Shown: piece by piece, positions 7,224 through 15,195 of the stretch
How the letters are laid out: each line of letters starts with the position of its first letter
Position numbering within the stretch: position 1 is the first letter of the stretch
Assembly (NCBI GenBank): GCA_937880175.1
Contig: CALFLO010000142.1
Location: 1-23,215 of the forward strand
Length of the DNA stretch: 23,215 nucleotides
DNA from: an uncultured Gluconobacter sp.
Lineage (GTDB): Bacteria; Pseudomonadota; Alphaproteobacteria; Acetobacterales; Acetobacteraceae
Direction: 5' to 3'
Position numbers and translations under genes: made by a program
Notes under the pieces: generated by a model
The model's database searches: none
What the model was told of the DNA's origin: nothing
What the model saw: the letters and a program-made list of their open reading frames with translations, nothing else

Positions 7224-7925
7224 ATGATCCGCCTTCTGAATGTCTCGATGATGCCTCCCGGCGTAGGACAGCCCGTTCTGCGGAATCTGACGCTCACCGT
7301 GCCACAGGGCGAATTCCGCTGGCTGCTCGGACCGTCCGGAGCCGGAAAATCGAGCCTGCTGCGGCTTCTGACGCTCGAAACCCGCCCCTCCGCCGGCCAG
7401 ATGGACCTGCTCGACATTTCCGTCAGCCGGGCCAGCCGCTCCACCCTGCGGAACCTGAGGCGGAGGATCGGGTTTGTTCCTCAGGACTATCGCCTGATCG
7501 GGGAATGGAGCGTGTTCGACAATGTAGCTCTTCCGCTGAGGCTGCGCGGCGCTTCCGAACGCGATACCAGACGCGAGGCCTTCGCCGTTCTGGAATGGCT
7601 GGACGTCGCACATCTTGCCGACAAGCGCCCCGGAACCCTCTCCGGCGGCGAACAACAGCGCGCCGCCATCGCCCGCGCCCTGATCGGCCGCCCGGAACTC
7701 CTGCTGGCCGACGAACCCACCAACGCCCTTGAGGACACGCAGGCCCGTCGTCTGCTGTCCACGTTTCAGGAACTGGTGGACATGGGCACAACCGTCATCG
7801 TCGCCACGCATAACGAAGCACTGGTCCGCGAGGCTCCGGCCACATCCATCGTTCTTCAGGACGGGACACTCGCAGCGTCCGGCACTCAGGACGAAACCAG
7901 CGCACCTCGGAGCAAAACCCTGTGA
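7224..7925 (+). CDS. ftsE: Cell division ATP-binding protein FtsE
   Basis: A 233-residue ABC ATPase. Walker A is GPSGAGKS (36-43), the Q-loop is in FVPQDYRL, the signature is LSGGEQQRAAIARAL, Walker B with catalytic Glu is LLLADEPT, and the H-loop His is in VATHNEAL. With FtsX it forms a membrane complex that couples ATP hydrolysis to activation of cell-wall hydrolases at the division site. The D-loop region reads TNALED rather than the common TGNLD. Assignment to FtsE rather than another small ABC ATPase comes from size and the following ftsX, which overlaps by 4 bases (GTGA). Confidence 0.92.
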   Translation: MIRLLNVSMMPPGVGQPVLRNLTLTVPQGEFRWLLGPSGAGKSSLLRLLTLETRPSAGQMDLLDISVSRASRSTLRNLRRRIGFVPQDYRLIGEWSVFDNVALPLRLRGASERDTRREAFAVLEWLDVAHLADKRPGTLSGGEQQRAAIARALIGRPELLLADEPTNALEDTQARRLLSTFQELVDMGTTVIVATHNEALVREAPATSIVLQDGTLAASGTQDETSAPRSKTL

Positions 7926-8830
7926 GCGCCCCGCTCTCACCGGGTTTACGCTCCGGCAGCCTGCCGCTTCTCGTGGCCCTTATGACATTGCTGGCAGGTC
8001 TCTCACTCGCAGGACTGACAGGCGTGCAGACCCTCGCCGAAGGCTGGTCAGGCGCCGCCCGCAACGCCACCACAATCGAAGTCCCGTCTGATACACCCCA
8101 GCTTGAGGACCGCACGCACGCCCTGATCCAGACGCTGCATAAAACGCCTGATGTCACGACCGTCCGGGAACTCTCCCCCCAGCAGGTGCAGACCCTGCTC
8201 GCCCCATGGCTCGGGCAGGTTTCGGATACCGGACATCTTTCCGGACTCTCCCTGCCTGTCGTCCTGATCGTCGCCCATACCGGGACACCTGATCTGGGCC
8301 CCATCGTGCATGAAGCGCTGCCTGAAGCCGTCGTGGAAGAAGACCGTCGCTGGGGAGAGCGCCTTAACGGTCTGGGAAGCAGCCTCGTCGCCTGCGCCTG
8401 GCTGGCGGTCAGCCTCATTGCCGCCATCGCGGTGCTGTCAGTCGGCATGACTGTCCGCCGCTCCGTGATGGCTCAGCGCAAAGCCGTCGAGATCGTCCAT
8501 TTCCTCGGAGCCGGTGACCTGACCATTGCCAGCCGCATCGCAGGCCGAGCCGCACTCCTCAGTCTTGCAGGAGGCGTTGCCGGACTTCTCTTTCTTAGCC
8601 CGGTCATCACCATGCTTGCACGCAAGCTGGCGCCTTTCTCGCATGGTGCCGATACGACTGCACTGCCCGCCACGACATGGGGCGCAATTCTGGCAAGCTG
8701 GTGGAATACCCTGCACGTCCTGCCCCGCGCCCTCCTCGAAGAGCTTGGCGCCCTCCCCCTGATTGCCGCCTGTCTCGGCTGGATCACGGCACAGACCGTC
8801 GTGCTCGTCTGGCTCCGGCGTCTGCCATGA
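7922..8830 (+). CDS. ftsX: Cell division protein FtsX-like permease
   Basis: A 302-residue membrane protein starting at GTG, whose last two bases overlap the ftsE stop (GTGA). The first membrane helix is at ~14-35, then a periplasmic domain (~38-155), then three helices: ~156-180 (LVACAWLAVSLIAAIAVLSVG), ~212-232, and ~278-298 at the C-terminus. The cytoplasmic loop after helix 2 carries RRSVMAQRKAVEIVHFLGA, matching the MRxEIEIMxLVGA-type element of FtsX. The periplasmic extracellular loop is where FtsX binds hydrolase regulators in known systems. It is about 50 residues shorter than E. coli FtsX, usual for alphaproteobacteria. Confidence 0.9.
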   Translation: MSAPLSPGLRSGSLPLLVALMTLLAGLSLAGLTGVQTLAEGWSGAARNATTIEVPSDTPQLEDRTHALIQTLHKTPDVTTVRELSPQQVQTLLAPWLGQVSDTGHLSGLSLPVVLIVAHTGTPDLGPIVHEALPEAVVEEDRRWGERLNGLGSSLVACAWLAVSLIAAIAVLSVGMTVRRSVMAQRKAVEIVHFLGAGDLTIASRIAGRAALLSLAGGVAGLLFLSPVITMLARKLAPFSHGADTTALPATTWGAILASWWNTLHVLPRALLEELGALPLIAACLGWITAQTVVLVWLRRLP

Positions 8831-9420
8831 AGCGGCTGTTCCTGACATGTCTGGCGCTGGGTGGCCTGTGGCTGGCGGGATTCGCATGGTTTGTTCAGGA
8901 TGCCAGCAGGCCCCCTGTCACGGCCGTAGTCTGCGACGGCATCGTCGCCCTGACCGGCGGAGAGCAGCGCGTCGATACGGCCGTTACCCTTCTGCGCGGC
9001 GGATACGGGCAACTGCTCCTGATTTCTGGTGTCGGCCCCCATGTCACGCTGCCGCACATCCTGCACCTTCAGCAGGAGCCCCTGTATTCGCCTCTGGCAA
9101 AGCGCATTACGCTTGGGCGCCGCGCCACCAGTACGATCGGCAACGCACACGAAACGGCCCAATGGGCGAGAGACAACCACCTCAACCGCCTTCTGGTCGT
9201 CACAGCCGGTTACCATATCCGCCGCGCCATTCTCGAAATTCACCGCATGGCCCCGGATCTGAACCTCGTTCCCTATCCTGTCGTACCCTTTGCCCTTCAG
9301 GCCCCCCTCTCCCGTCGGACGCTGCTCTTGATGTTCCGCGAGTATAACAAGTTCCTGGGCGCGGAAATCAGCGCCCTTACCGGTCTTCCCGATGGCCGTG
9401 AAGGACTGGACGGCATCTGA
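8827..9420 (+). CDS. YdcF/SanA family (DUF218) membrane-anchored protein
   Basis: A 197-residue protein whose ATG overlaps the ftsX stop (ATGA). Residues 1-20 form an N-terminal membrane anchor or signal. The DUF218 fold follows: CDGIVALTGGEQRVDTAVTLL near residues 37-57, LLLISGVG, the STIGNAHETAQWARDN segment and LLVVTAGYHIRRA. In known members (SanA, YdcF, ElyC) this family acts in envelope integrity and peptidoglycan-related steps, but the reaction is poorly defined. Its fixed place between ftsX and plsC supports an envelope role. The start was chosen over upstream open sequence because that would lie inside ftsX. Confidence 0.85.
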   Translation: MKRLFLTCLALGGLWLAGFAWFVQDASRPPVTAVVCDGIVALTGGEQRVDTAVTLLRGGYGQLLLISGVGPHVTLPHILHLQQEPLYSPLAKRITLGRRATSTIGNAHETAQWARDNHLNRLLVVTAGYHIRRAILEIHRMAPDLNLVPYPVVPFALQAPLSRRTLLLMFREYNKFLGAEISALTGLPDGREGLDGI

Positions 9421-9462
9421 CAGCCCTTGTGTCCGGATCGCTTTTCTGGTGTGCAGAACAGC

Positions 9463-10215
9463 ATGATGAGCATTCTGCGCGGCGTCCTGTTCAATCTCTA
9501 TCTTTTCTGGATAACCCTGTTCATGGGCCTCGGAACCATTCCGATCCGCCTGATGAAAAACCAGCATCTGGCCCTGTCCTACGCCAAACTCTGGGCAAGA
9601 GCCGTTCTGGCGGGCTTCACCCGGATCTGCTCGGTCCGCATTGAGATCTCGGGACGCGAGAACCTGCCCGCCGGTCCGCTGCTGATCGCCTCCCAGCACC
9701 AGTCCTTTTTTGACGGCTTCATCTGGATGACACTGGTTGAGCGGCCCGACTACATCATCAAGTCCGAACTGACCCGTATTCCCGTCGTCGGCCCCATGCT
9801 GCTCCTGACCGGCATGATTGCCATTGACCGGCAGGCCGGATCAAAAGCCCTGCGCAACATGATGCGCGACACAAAAGCCGCCCATGCTGACGATCGCCAG
9901 ATCATCATCTTCCCCGAAGGCACCCGCACCCTCCCCGGAGAGCGTCATCCGATCCAGCCCGGCATCGTCGCTCTGGCGCGACAGGCGGATGTTCCCATCG
10001 TACCTGTAGCCACCGATTCTGGCCTCTTCTGGGACCGCAACGCCTGGCTCAAACGCCCGGGCACCCTGCATGTCGTGATCGGCAGACCTCTACCACCTCA
10101 ACAGGAACGCAAGGCCTTCACTCAGGCTCTGGAGAGCGCGTGGGACGAACTGTGCACAACCCATGTCCTGCCCCGCGATCCTGTGGATAACTCTGTGGAC
10201 CCGGAAAATGCATGA
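9463..10215 (+). CDS. plsC: 1-acyl-sn-glycerol-3-phosphate acyltransferase (PlsC family)
   Basis: A 250-residue inner-membrane acyltransferase. The HX4D catalytic motif is HQSFFD (His79, Asp84), the glycerol-phosphate binding motif is FPEGTR (150-155), and IVPVATDSG follows where motif IV is expected. A hydrophobic helix at ~6-30 anchors it. It transfers an acyl chain to lysophosphatidic acid to make phosphatidic acid. The start ATG at 9463 (or 9466, a tandem ATG) was preferred over an in-frame TTG at 9427. It is 42 bases after the DUF218 gene on the same strand, so it is probably the last gene of the ftsEX unit. A second plsC elsewhere cannot be excluded. Confidence 0.9.
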   Translation: MMSILRGVLFNLYLFWITLFMGLGTIPIRLMKNQHLALSYAKLWARAVLAGFTRICSVRIEISGRENLPAGPLLIASQHQSFFDGFIWMTLVERPDYIIKSELTRIPVVGPMLLLTGMIAIDRQAGSKALRNMMRDTKAAHADDRQIIIFPEGTRTLPGERHPIQPGIVALARQADVPIVPVATDSGLFWDRNAWLKRPGTLHVVIGRPLPPQQERKAFTQALESAWDELCTTHVLPRDPVDNSVDPENA

Positions 10216-10464
10216 CCGGCCTGAAAAAAACTGAAATCTTTCAATCGTCTTCCTGATCCGCCGTGATCCTGACGCCTTGCCTTTAACAGAATCTCCATAC
10301 ACCTTGATCTTCAGCGCTTTTCGCCGATCCGAAATTTTTGGGAGTCCGCTCTCACTCACGCCTCCGTGAGCATTTTCCGGCCTCCAGAAGCCGCTTTCAA
10401 TGGCTGGGGATAAAACAGATGGGACTTGACCAATCCCGCAGCCACACCTGAAAAGACACGCTCA
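10216..10464. other. 249-base gap between plsC and the DUF2125 gene
   Basis: The gap holds a perfect 6-bp hairpin with a 4-base loop (CTCACG at 10355-10360, CGTGAG at 10365-10370) followed by CATTTTCC, too weak to call a terminator with confidence. A minus-strand open frame crosses it into plsC but has no recognisable domain. No convincing promoter was found, though one is expected for the next gene. Confidence 0.4.
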
Positions 10465-11529
10465 ATGGCTCGTCCATTCTTTACTGTCCGTTACAGCAGA
10501 TCTGCAGTGGTATTGATTGCCGTTCTCGCAATATCAGCAGCGCTGGATACAGTCTGCTGGTTCCAGACCATCCACAGGCTGGAGACCACTGCCCGGACCG
10601 CCATGACCGCCGCACGAGAAAATGGCTGGACGGTTGAAACGACTCCATCACACAGGGGCGGCTGGCCCTTCGGCGCCTGGCTGGTGTTCGACAGACTCAA
10701 CAGCACACATCCCGCCTCGCCTACGTCCCCCTATGATGCAGGCTGGGCCGGAGAAAGAATCTATCTGGGTGGCTCATGGATTTCCCTGCTGCAATCGGGC
10801 CTTCCCCTGTCGCTGACAGGACATCAGGCCATGCGCCTTGTTGTAAATGAAGACGTCCTGACCGCTCTGATGACCGGCCTTGAGATCCACATCAGAAATC
10901 CGGAGAACCTGAGCTTCTCCGCTCCGCAGCTTCAGCTGGCCTTTTCCGGAAAATGGCCTGACAGACAGTTCTCCATCCACACCCTGTCAGGGCGCCTCAT
11001 CCAGTCTGTCGCCGCCCGCCCCGACGATACGCGCCTCGGCCTCATCGCAAATGCCGTCGCGGTAAACGGCTTTCCCCTGCCCTATGGCTTTTCCAGCAAC
11101 CTGCACAACACACATCTGGCAATCGCCCTGACAGCATCGCAGTCATCGCCGGGACGCTCGCTTCTCGATCCCACATCCTACGGGCGCCTCATCCTGCAGG
11201 ACGCCTCCGCATCTCCCGCCTCGACATCCAAAGACAACCGGATCGCACTCACAGGTACCCTTACCCTGCCCGAGCAGAACGGCACGCTCACCCTCACCAT
11301 GACCCGCTGGCAGGAACTGGCTACCCGCCTACTCGATCGTCCGGAGATAGAGTCGCACCTCGCTCCCGACCTTCAGGCCACACTGCAAAAACTGGTTCAG
11401 AAAGCATCCGCAACACCGGCCCTTAAAGACCACCCGTTCTCGATGTCCCTACCCATCGTCAACGGTCGGATACTGCCGGACGCACAGGCCGTTTCAGCCC
11501 TTGTAGGAAACAGCTTCCAGAGCCCCTGA
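10465..11529 (+). CDS. DUF2125 family envelope protein
   Basis: A 354-residue protein from the ATG at 10465 (AAAAGA upstream); an in-frame TTG 13 codons earlier is less likely. A single N-terminal membrane helix (~10-30) anchors a large periplasmic beta-rich domain. Recognisable elements are the RTAMTAARENGW segment after the anchor, GGWPFGAWLVFDRL (the GWPF step typical of DUF2125), and a WISLLQSGLPLSLTGHQAM segment. Members are common in alphaproteobacteria and resemble parts of AsmA-like or lipid-contact proteins in layout, but no activity is established. No terminator was found after it. Confidence 0.82.
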   Translation: MARPFFTVRYSRSAVVLIAVLAISAALDTVCWFQTIHRLETTARTAMTAARENGWTVETTPSHRGGWPFGAWLVFDRLNSTHPASPTSPYDAGWAGERIYLGGSWISLLQSGLPLSLTGHQAMRLVVNEDVLTALMTGLEIHIRNPENLSFSAPQLQLAFSGKWPDRQFSIHTLSGRLIQSVAARPDDTRLGLIANAVAVNGFPLPYGFSSNLHNTHLAIALTASQSSPGRSLLDPTSYGRLILQDASASPASTSKDNRIALTGTLTLPEQNGTLTLTMTRWQELATRLLDRPEIESHLAPDLQATLQKLVQKASATPALKDHPFSMSLPIVNGRILPDAQAVSALVGNSFQSP

Positions 11530-11556
11530 ACGGCAGAAAAAATTTCCCGCAACGCA

Positions 11557-11570
11557 TTGATTTTTGTCAA
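11557..11570 (+). promoter_or_regulatory. FNR/ANR-type operator upstream of cioA
   Basis: TTGAT-TTTT-GTCAA matches the FNR consensus TTGAT-N4-ATCAA at nine of ten half-site bases. It lies 180 bases before the cioA ATG. A possible -10 (TATCAA, 11585-11590) lies 15 bases after a TTGTCA that overlaps the box, so bound regulator could cover the promoter. FNR-type regulators are known in Gluconobacter; whether this site activates or represses is not visible. Confidence 0.55.
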
Positions 11571-11749
11571 AATCATGTCCGGCATATCAAACTTTTTCTG
11601 GCAAAATGCGTTGAGTGGGTTCAGAAAGACGGCAACACACGAAGACATCAAAACTTCGTTACCCTGTTGTGCGTGCGTGAGGCCCCCGGGGAGCCGACAA
11701 CCTTCCTGCCGGTCTCTGCGCCTCGCCATCTACCCAGAAGGCAATCGAC

Positions 11750-13177
11750 ATGTTTGGCTTGTCGGCTTTATTCCTGGCGCGTTTCCAGTTCGCGTTTACA
11801 GTCGGGTTCCACATCGTGTTCCCGGCATTCTCGATCGGTCTCGCAGCCTATCTCGCCGTTCTCGAAGGCCTGTGGCTCAAGACAGGCCGCAGCGCCTATC
11901 TCGACCTTTTCAAATACTGGCTGAAAGTGTTCTCCGTCGTCTTCGGTATGGGCGTGGTCTCCGGCCTCGTCATGTCCTACGAATTCGGAACCAACTGGTC
12001 GGCATTCTCACAGAAAGCCGGTCCGATCCTCGGCCCGATGCTGGCCTATGAGGTCATGACGGCCTTCTTCCTTGAAGCCGGCTTCCTCGGCGTCATGATG
12101 TTCGGCCTCAACCGCGTCGGCAAAGGCCTGCACTTCGCAGCTACCTGCATGGTCTCGATCGGCACGCTGATCTCCATGAGCTGGATCCTGTCCTCCAACT
12201 CCTGGATGCAGACCCCGCGCGGCTATCGCATCGACGAAGCCACCGGCCGCTTCCTGCCCGTTGACTGGTGGCAGATCGTCTTCAACCCGTCCTTCCCCTA
12301 CCGCATCGTCCATATGGGCCTCGCAGCCTTCCTGTGCGTGGCGTTCATCGTGGCCGGCGTTGCCGGATGGCATCTGCTGAAGGCCCGTCGTGAAGGCCGT
12401 CAGGCCTCCGAACAGGTCCGCCTGATGTTCTCCATGGCCATGTGGATGGCCGCCATTGTCTCCCCGATCCAGGTTCTGGCTGGCGATACGCAGGGTCTGA
12501 ACACGCTGGAATACCAGCCTGCCAAGATCGCCGCCCTCGAAGGCGACTGGGAGTCCGAAAGCCGCGCTCCGGAGCTTCTGTTTGGTATCCCGGACATGAA
12601 GAACGAGACGACGCATTTCAAGATCGCCATTCCCTATCTGGGCTCGCTGATCCTGACGCACAGCCTAGACGGCAAGGTTCCGGGCCTGAAGGACTATCCG
12701 AAAGAAGATCGTCCTTACTCCCCGCTGCTGTTCTTCTCCTTCCGCATCATGATCGCGCTCGGCATGCTGATGGTGCTGGTCGGTCTGTGGTCGCTGTATC
12801 TGCGCTGGAAAGGCAAGCTCTACGATACGCCGCTTCTGCATCGTATCGCGCTGTTCATGTCGCCTGCGGGCTTCCTGGCCCTGCTCTGCGGCTGGATCAC
12901 GACTGAAGTCGGCCGTCAGCCCTTCACGGTTTATGGCCTGCTGCGGACCTCCGACAGCGTTTCCCCGATCGCTCTGCCGAACATCGCAACATCGATGGTC
13001 GCCTTTGTCATCGTCTATTTCATTGTGTTCACGGGCGGCATCACCATCCTGCTGCGGACCTTCGCCGAAGAGCCCCATCCCGACCAGCACGGCCCGGCCG
13101 AAGATCAGCCCCAGCGTGCTGCGGGTACAACACAGGTCTCCCATCAGCCCCAGCCCGACGCTGGCATGGCGGAGTAA
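11750..13177 (+). CDS. cioA: Cyanide-insensitive bd-type quinol oxidase subunit I
   Basis: A 475-residue membrane protein of the CydA family. Haem ligands are His21 (b595 side), His188 in RIVHMG and Met334 in FRIMIA (b558). Glu101 and Glu109 match the conserved channel and haem glutamates. The quinol site has Lys259 and Glu264 in QPAKIAALEGDW. The Q-loop is short, which marks the CIO class rather than the long-loop E. coli CydA. GWITTEVGRQPFTVYGLLRT-like sequence (residues ~381-400) is fully conserved. It oxidises ubiquinol and reduces oxygen to water without pumping. AGAAGG precedes the ATG and a 5' leader of about 150 bases is likely. The C-terminal 35 residues are Gln/Pro/His-rich and look variable. 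Confidence 0.96.
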   Translation: MFGLSALFLARFQFAFTVGFHIVFPAFSIGLAAYLAVLEGLWLKTGRSAYLDLFKYWLKVFSVVFGMGVVSGLVMSYEFGTNWSAFSQKAGPILGPMLAYEVMTAFFLEAGFLGVMMFGLNRVGKGLHFAATCMVSIGTLISMSWILSSNSWMQTPRGYRIDEATGRFLPVDWWQIVFNPSFPYRIVHMGLAAFLCVAFIVAGVAGWHLLKARREGRQASEQVRLMFSMAMWMAAIVSPIQVLAGDTQGLNTLEYQPAKIAALEGDWESESRAPELLFGIPDMKNETTHFKIAIPYLGSLILTHSLDGKVPGLKDYPKEDRPYSPLLFFSFRIMIALGMLMVLVGLWSLYLRWKGKLYDTPLLHRIALFMSPAGFLALLCGWITTEVGRQPFTVYGLLRTSDSVSPIALPNIATSMVAFVIVYFIVFTGGITILLRTFAEEPHPDQHGPAEDQPQRAAGTTQVSHQPQPDAGMAE

Positions 13178-13182
13178 GAACC

Positions 13183-14208
13183 ATGACAGAAACAGCCGGA
13201 TTCTGGCTCCCGATGGTCTGGGCGCTGCTCGCAGCAACCGCCATCTTCCTCTATATCTGCCTTGATGGTTTCGACCTCGGGATCGGTATCCTTTTCCTCA
13301 AGGAAAAGGACGCCGACCATCGTAACCTCATGGTCAACACTGTTGCGCCCGTCTGGGACGGTAACGAAACCTGGATGATCTTCGGCGGTGCTGCGCTCTA
13401 CGGCGTTTTCCCCGTCGCATACGGCACGATCCTTCCGGCACTATATCTGCCGGTCCTGTTCATGCTGCTCGCCCTGATCCTGCGCGGCGTGTCTTTCGAG
13501 TTCCGCTTCAAGGCGGAATCCCCGATGAGCAAGTTTTTCTGGGATACGGCATTCTGCGGCGGCTCCATCGTTGCGGCCTTCATGCAGGGCGTCATCCTCG
13601 GAACGCTGGTTCAGGGCATCAAGGTCGAGAACAACGTGTTCGTCGGCTCCAGCTTTGACTGGTTCTCGCCGTTCTCCCTGTTCTGCGGCCTCGCCGTGGT
13701 CATCGGCTACGCGCTTCTGGGCGCAACCTGGCTGCTGTGGCGTTGTGAAGGCGAACTGCACGACACGATGCGCAGGATTTCCTTCGCTCTTGCCGGGCTG
13801 ATGCTGGTCACGATTGCACTGGTCTCCGTCTGGACGCCCATGCTGCACACCACCTACATGCAGCACTGGCTTGCCATGCCGCAGCTGGCGCTCGTTGCCC
13901 CGGTCCCCGTGGCCGTGGCCGTCCTCGCTGGCGTGCTGTTCCTCGGACTGCGCAACCCGCGCTCACACCTGCTGCCGTTCGTCGCAACACTGGGCCTGTT
14001 CTTCCTGTGCTTCAGCGGCCTTGGCATCAATGTGTGGCCCTATATCGTGCCGCCGACCATCACCATCTGGCAGGCCTCCTCTCCGCCGGAGAGCCAGACC
14101 TTCCTGCTGGTCGGCACGATGTTCCTCCTGCCGCTGATCCTCTCCTACACAGCCTATTCGTACTACGTGTTCCGCGGAAAAATGTCCGCCGGGCATCACT
14201 ATCACTAA
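13183..14208 (+). CDS. cioB: Cyanide-insensitive bd-type quinol oxidase subunit II
   Basis: A 341-residue polytopic protein of the CydB family, beginning 5 bases after the cioA stop. It shows the CydB N-terminal signature ICLDGFDLGIGILF, the WDGNETWMIFGGAALYG segment with its conserved Trp and Glu, and FEFRFK in the following loop. About eight membrane helices are visible. It pairs with CioA to form the oxidase. The C-terminus ends in HHYH, a local His run of unknown meaning. A small-subunit gene follows 18 bases downstream. Confidence 0.96.
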   Translation: MTETAGFWLPMVWALLAATAIFLYICLDGFDLGIGILFLKEKDADHRNLMVNTVAPVWDGNETWMIFGGAALYGVFPVAYGTILPALYLPVLFMLLALILRGVSFEFRFKAESPMSKFFWDTAFCGGSIVAAFMQGVILGTLVQGIKVENNVFVGSSFDWFSPFSLFCGLAVVIGYALLGATWLLWRCEGELHDTMRRISFALAGLMLVTIALVSVWTPMLHTTYMQHWLAMPQLALVAPVPVAVAVLAGVLFLGLRNPRSHLLPFVATLGLFFLCFSGLGINVWPYIVPPTITIWQASSPPESQTFLLVGTMFLLPLILSYTAYSYYVFRGKMSAGHHYH

Positions 14209-14226
14209 GAACAGGGAACCCGGCCC

Positions 14227-14376
14227 ATGCGCATCGAATACGGACAGCCCGATCAGAAACCGGGTTACCTGAACTGGATGAAACGTGTGGGCTGGTTCGT
14301 GGCAATCTGGGCTGGCGGCGTTGTCGTCGTCGGCCTCGGCGCCGAACTGCTCAAGAAGGTCATCTTCGGCTGGTGA
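14227..14376 (+). CDS. DUF2474 small subunit-like protein of the Cio oxidase
   Basis: A 49-residue product, MRIEYGQPDQ at the N-terminus, then one membrane helix flanked by basic residues (WMKRVGWFVAIWAGG, then VVVVGLGAELLKK). The pattern KRxGWxxxIWxGGV matches DUF2474, a family of single-helix proteins encoded just after cioB in many proteobacteria. By position and size it is the counterpart of CydX/CydS, the small subunits that stabilise bd oxidases, though that role is inferred for this family. AGGGA precedes the ATG, and the terminator follows 20 bases after the stop, so it is the last gene of the cioAB operon. Confidence 0.85.
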   Translation: MRIEYGQPDQKPGYLNWMKRVGWFVAIWAGGVVVVGLGAELLKKVIFGW

Positions 14377-14395
14377 CGGCCTGACGATCCCTTAC

Positions 14396-14432
14396 AAAAA
14401 AAGCCCCGCCTCTTTCGAGCGGGGCTTTTTTT
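14396..14432. terminator. Bidirectional terminator between the cio operon and gloB
   Basis: Seven A (14396-14402), a 7-bp GC stem (14403-14409 with 14419-14425), a 9-base loop and seven T (14426-14432). The A and T tracts pair to extend the stem to 14 bp. It stops cioAB transcription on the plus strand and gloB (ending at 14439) on the minus strand. Confidence 0.95.
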
Positions 14433-14438
14433 GTGCCG

Positions 14439-15155
14439 TCAGAACGTATCTTTTTCCTTCCGCAGCCGCGCGAACGTCGCAACATCCGGCGCAAGCAGGA
14501 AAGGATTGGTCCGCCGCTCCACCCCAAGCGTCACCGGCAGCGTCGGCCGCCCCGCTTCCAGCAGCCGCTCGATCTCTCCGCCCCGCGTTTTCAAGGCTGC
14601 GTTGTCCGGATCGACATGAAGCGCGAACGCCAGATTGGAGCGGGTATATTCATGCCCCGCACAGACGAGCGTGTTCTCTGGCAGACTGTCATAGCGATGC
14701 AGACTGTGGAACAGTTCCTGCGCCGTCCCTTCCAGCAACCGCCCACATCCCAAGCTGAACAGCACATCCCCGCAGAACAGCGCCGGCACCTCGGGCACCA
14801 CATACGACACATGCCCCACAGCATGCCCAGGCGTGGACAGAACCCGGATCTGCGCACTCCCCACCGAGAAGCTGTCCCCGTCCTCGACAGCATGATCCAG
14901 CCGGGGCAGCCATTCCCTTTTCTGCTGCGGCCCATAGACCTTCGCGCCATAACGCTCCCGCAGCGCATCCGTACCCGCCGTATGATCGGCGTGATGATGG
15001 GTCAGCAGGATCATGTCGAGCCGCCCCTCCCCGATTTCGTCAATGATCGGCCCTTCCTCACCGGGGTCCACGACGGCGCGCTGGCCCTCCGCAGCCGTCA
15101 GCAGCCAGGCATAATTATCGGAGAGAACCGGAATCGGCTTGATATCGAGTGGCAT
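14439..15155 (-). CDS. gloB: Hydroxyacylglutathione hydrolase (glyoxalase II)
   Basis: A 238-residue metallo-beta-lactamase-fold enzyme. Metal ligands are in THHHADH (52-58), STPGHAVGH, LFCGDVLFSLGCGRLLEG and CAGHEY; the C-terminal ERRTNPFLLA matches the glutathione-site ERxTNPFLR of glyoxalase II. It hydrolyses S-lactoylglutathione to lactate and glutathione, the last step of methylglyoxal detoxification, relevant to a cell with heavy sugar flux. The ATG at 15155 is chosen because AAGGGGA lies just upstream and the family begins at this point; the frame stays open 28 codons further but would run into the divergent gene. Confidence 0.95.
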   Translation of the reverse strand: MPLDIKPIPVLSDNYAWLLTAAEGQRAVVDPGEEGPIIDEIGEGRLDMILLTHHHADHTAGTDALRERYGAKVYGPQQKREWLPRLDHAVEDGDSFSVGSAQIRVLSTPGHAVGHVSYVVPEVPALFCGDVLFSLGCGRLLEGTAQELFHSLHRYDSLPENTLVCAGHEYTRSNLAFALHVDPDNAALKTRGGEIERLLEAGRPTLPVTLGVERRTNPFLLAPDVATFARLRKEKDTF

Positions 15156-15195
15156 GACTGTTCCCCTTGGACTGTTCTGCTGATGAGGTAGCTGC

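Noticed and set aside
10090..10359. 89-codon minus-strand open frame in the plsC/DUF2125 gap
   Set aside because: It starts at GTG with the GGAGG only one base away, half of it lies opposite plsC, and no family is recognised. It is not strong enough to call a gene.
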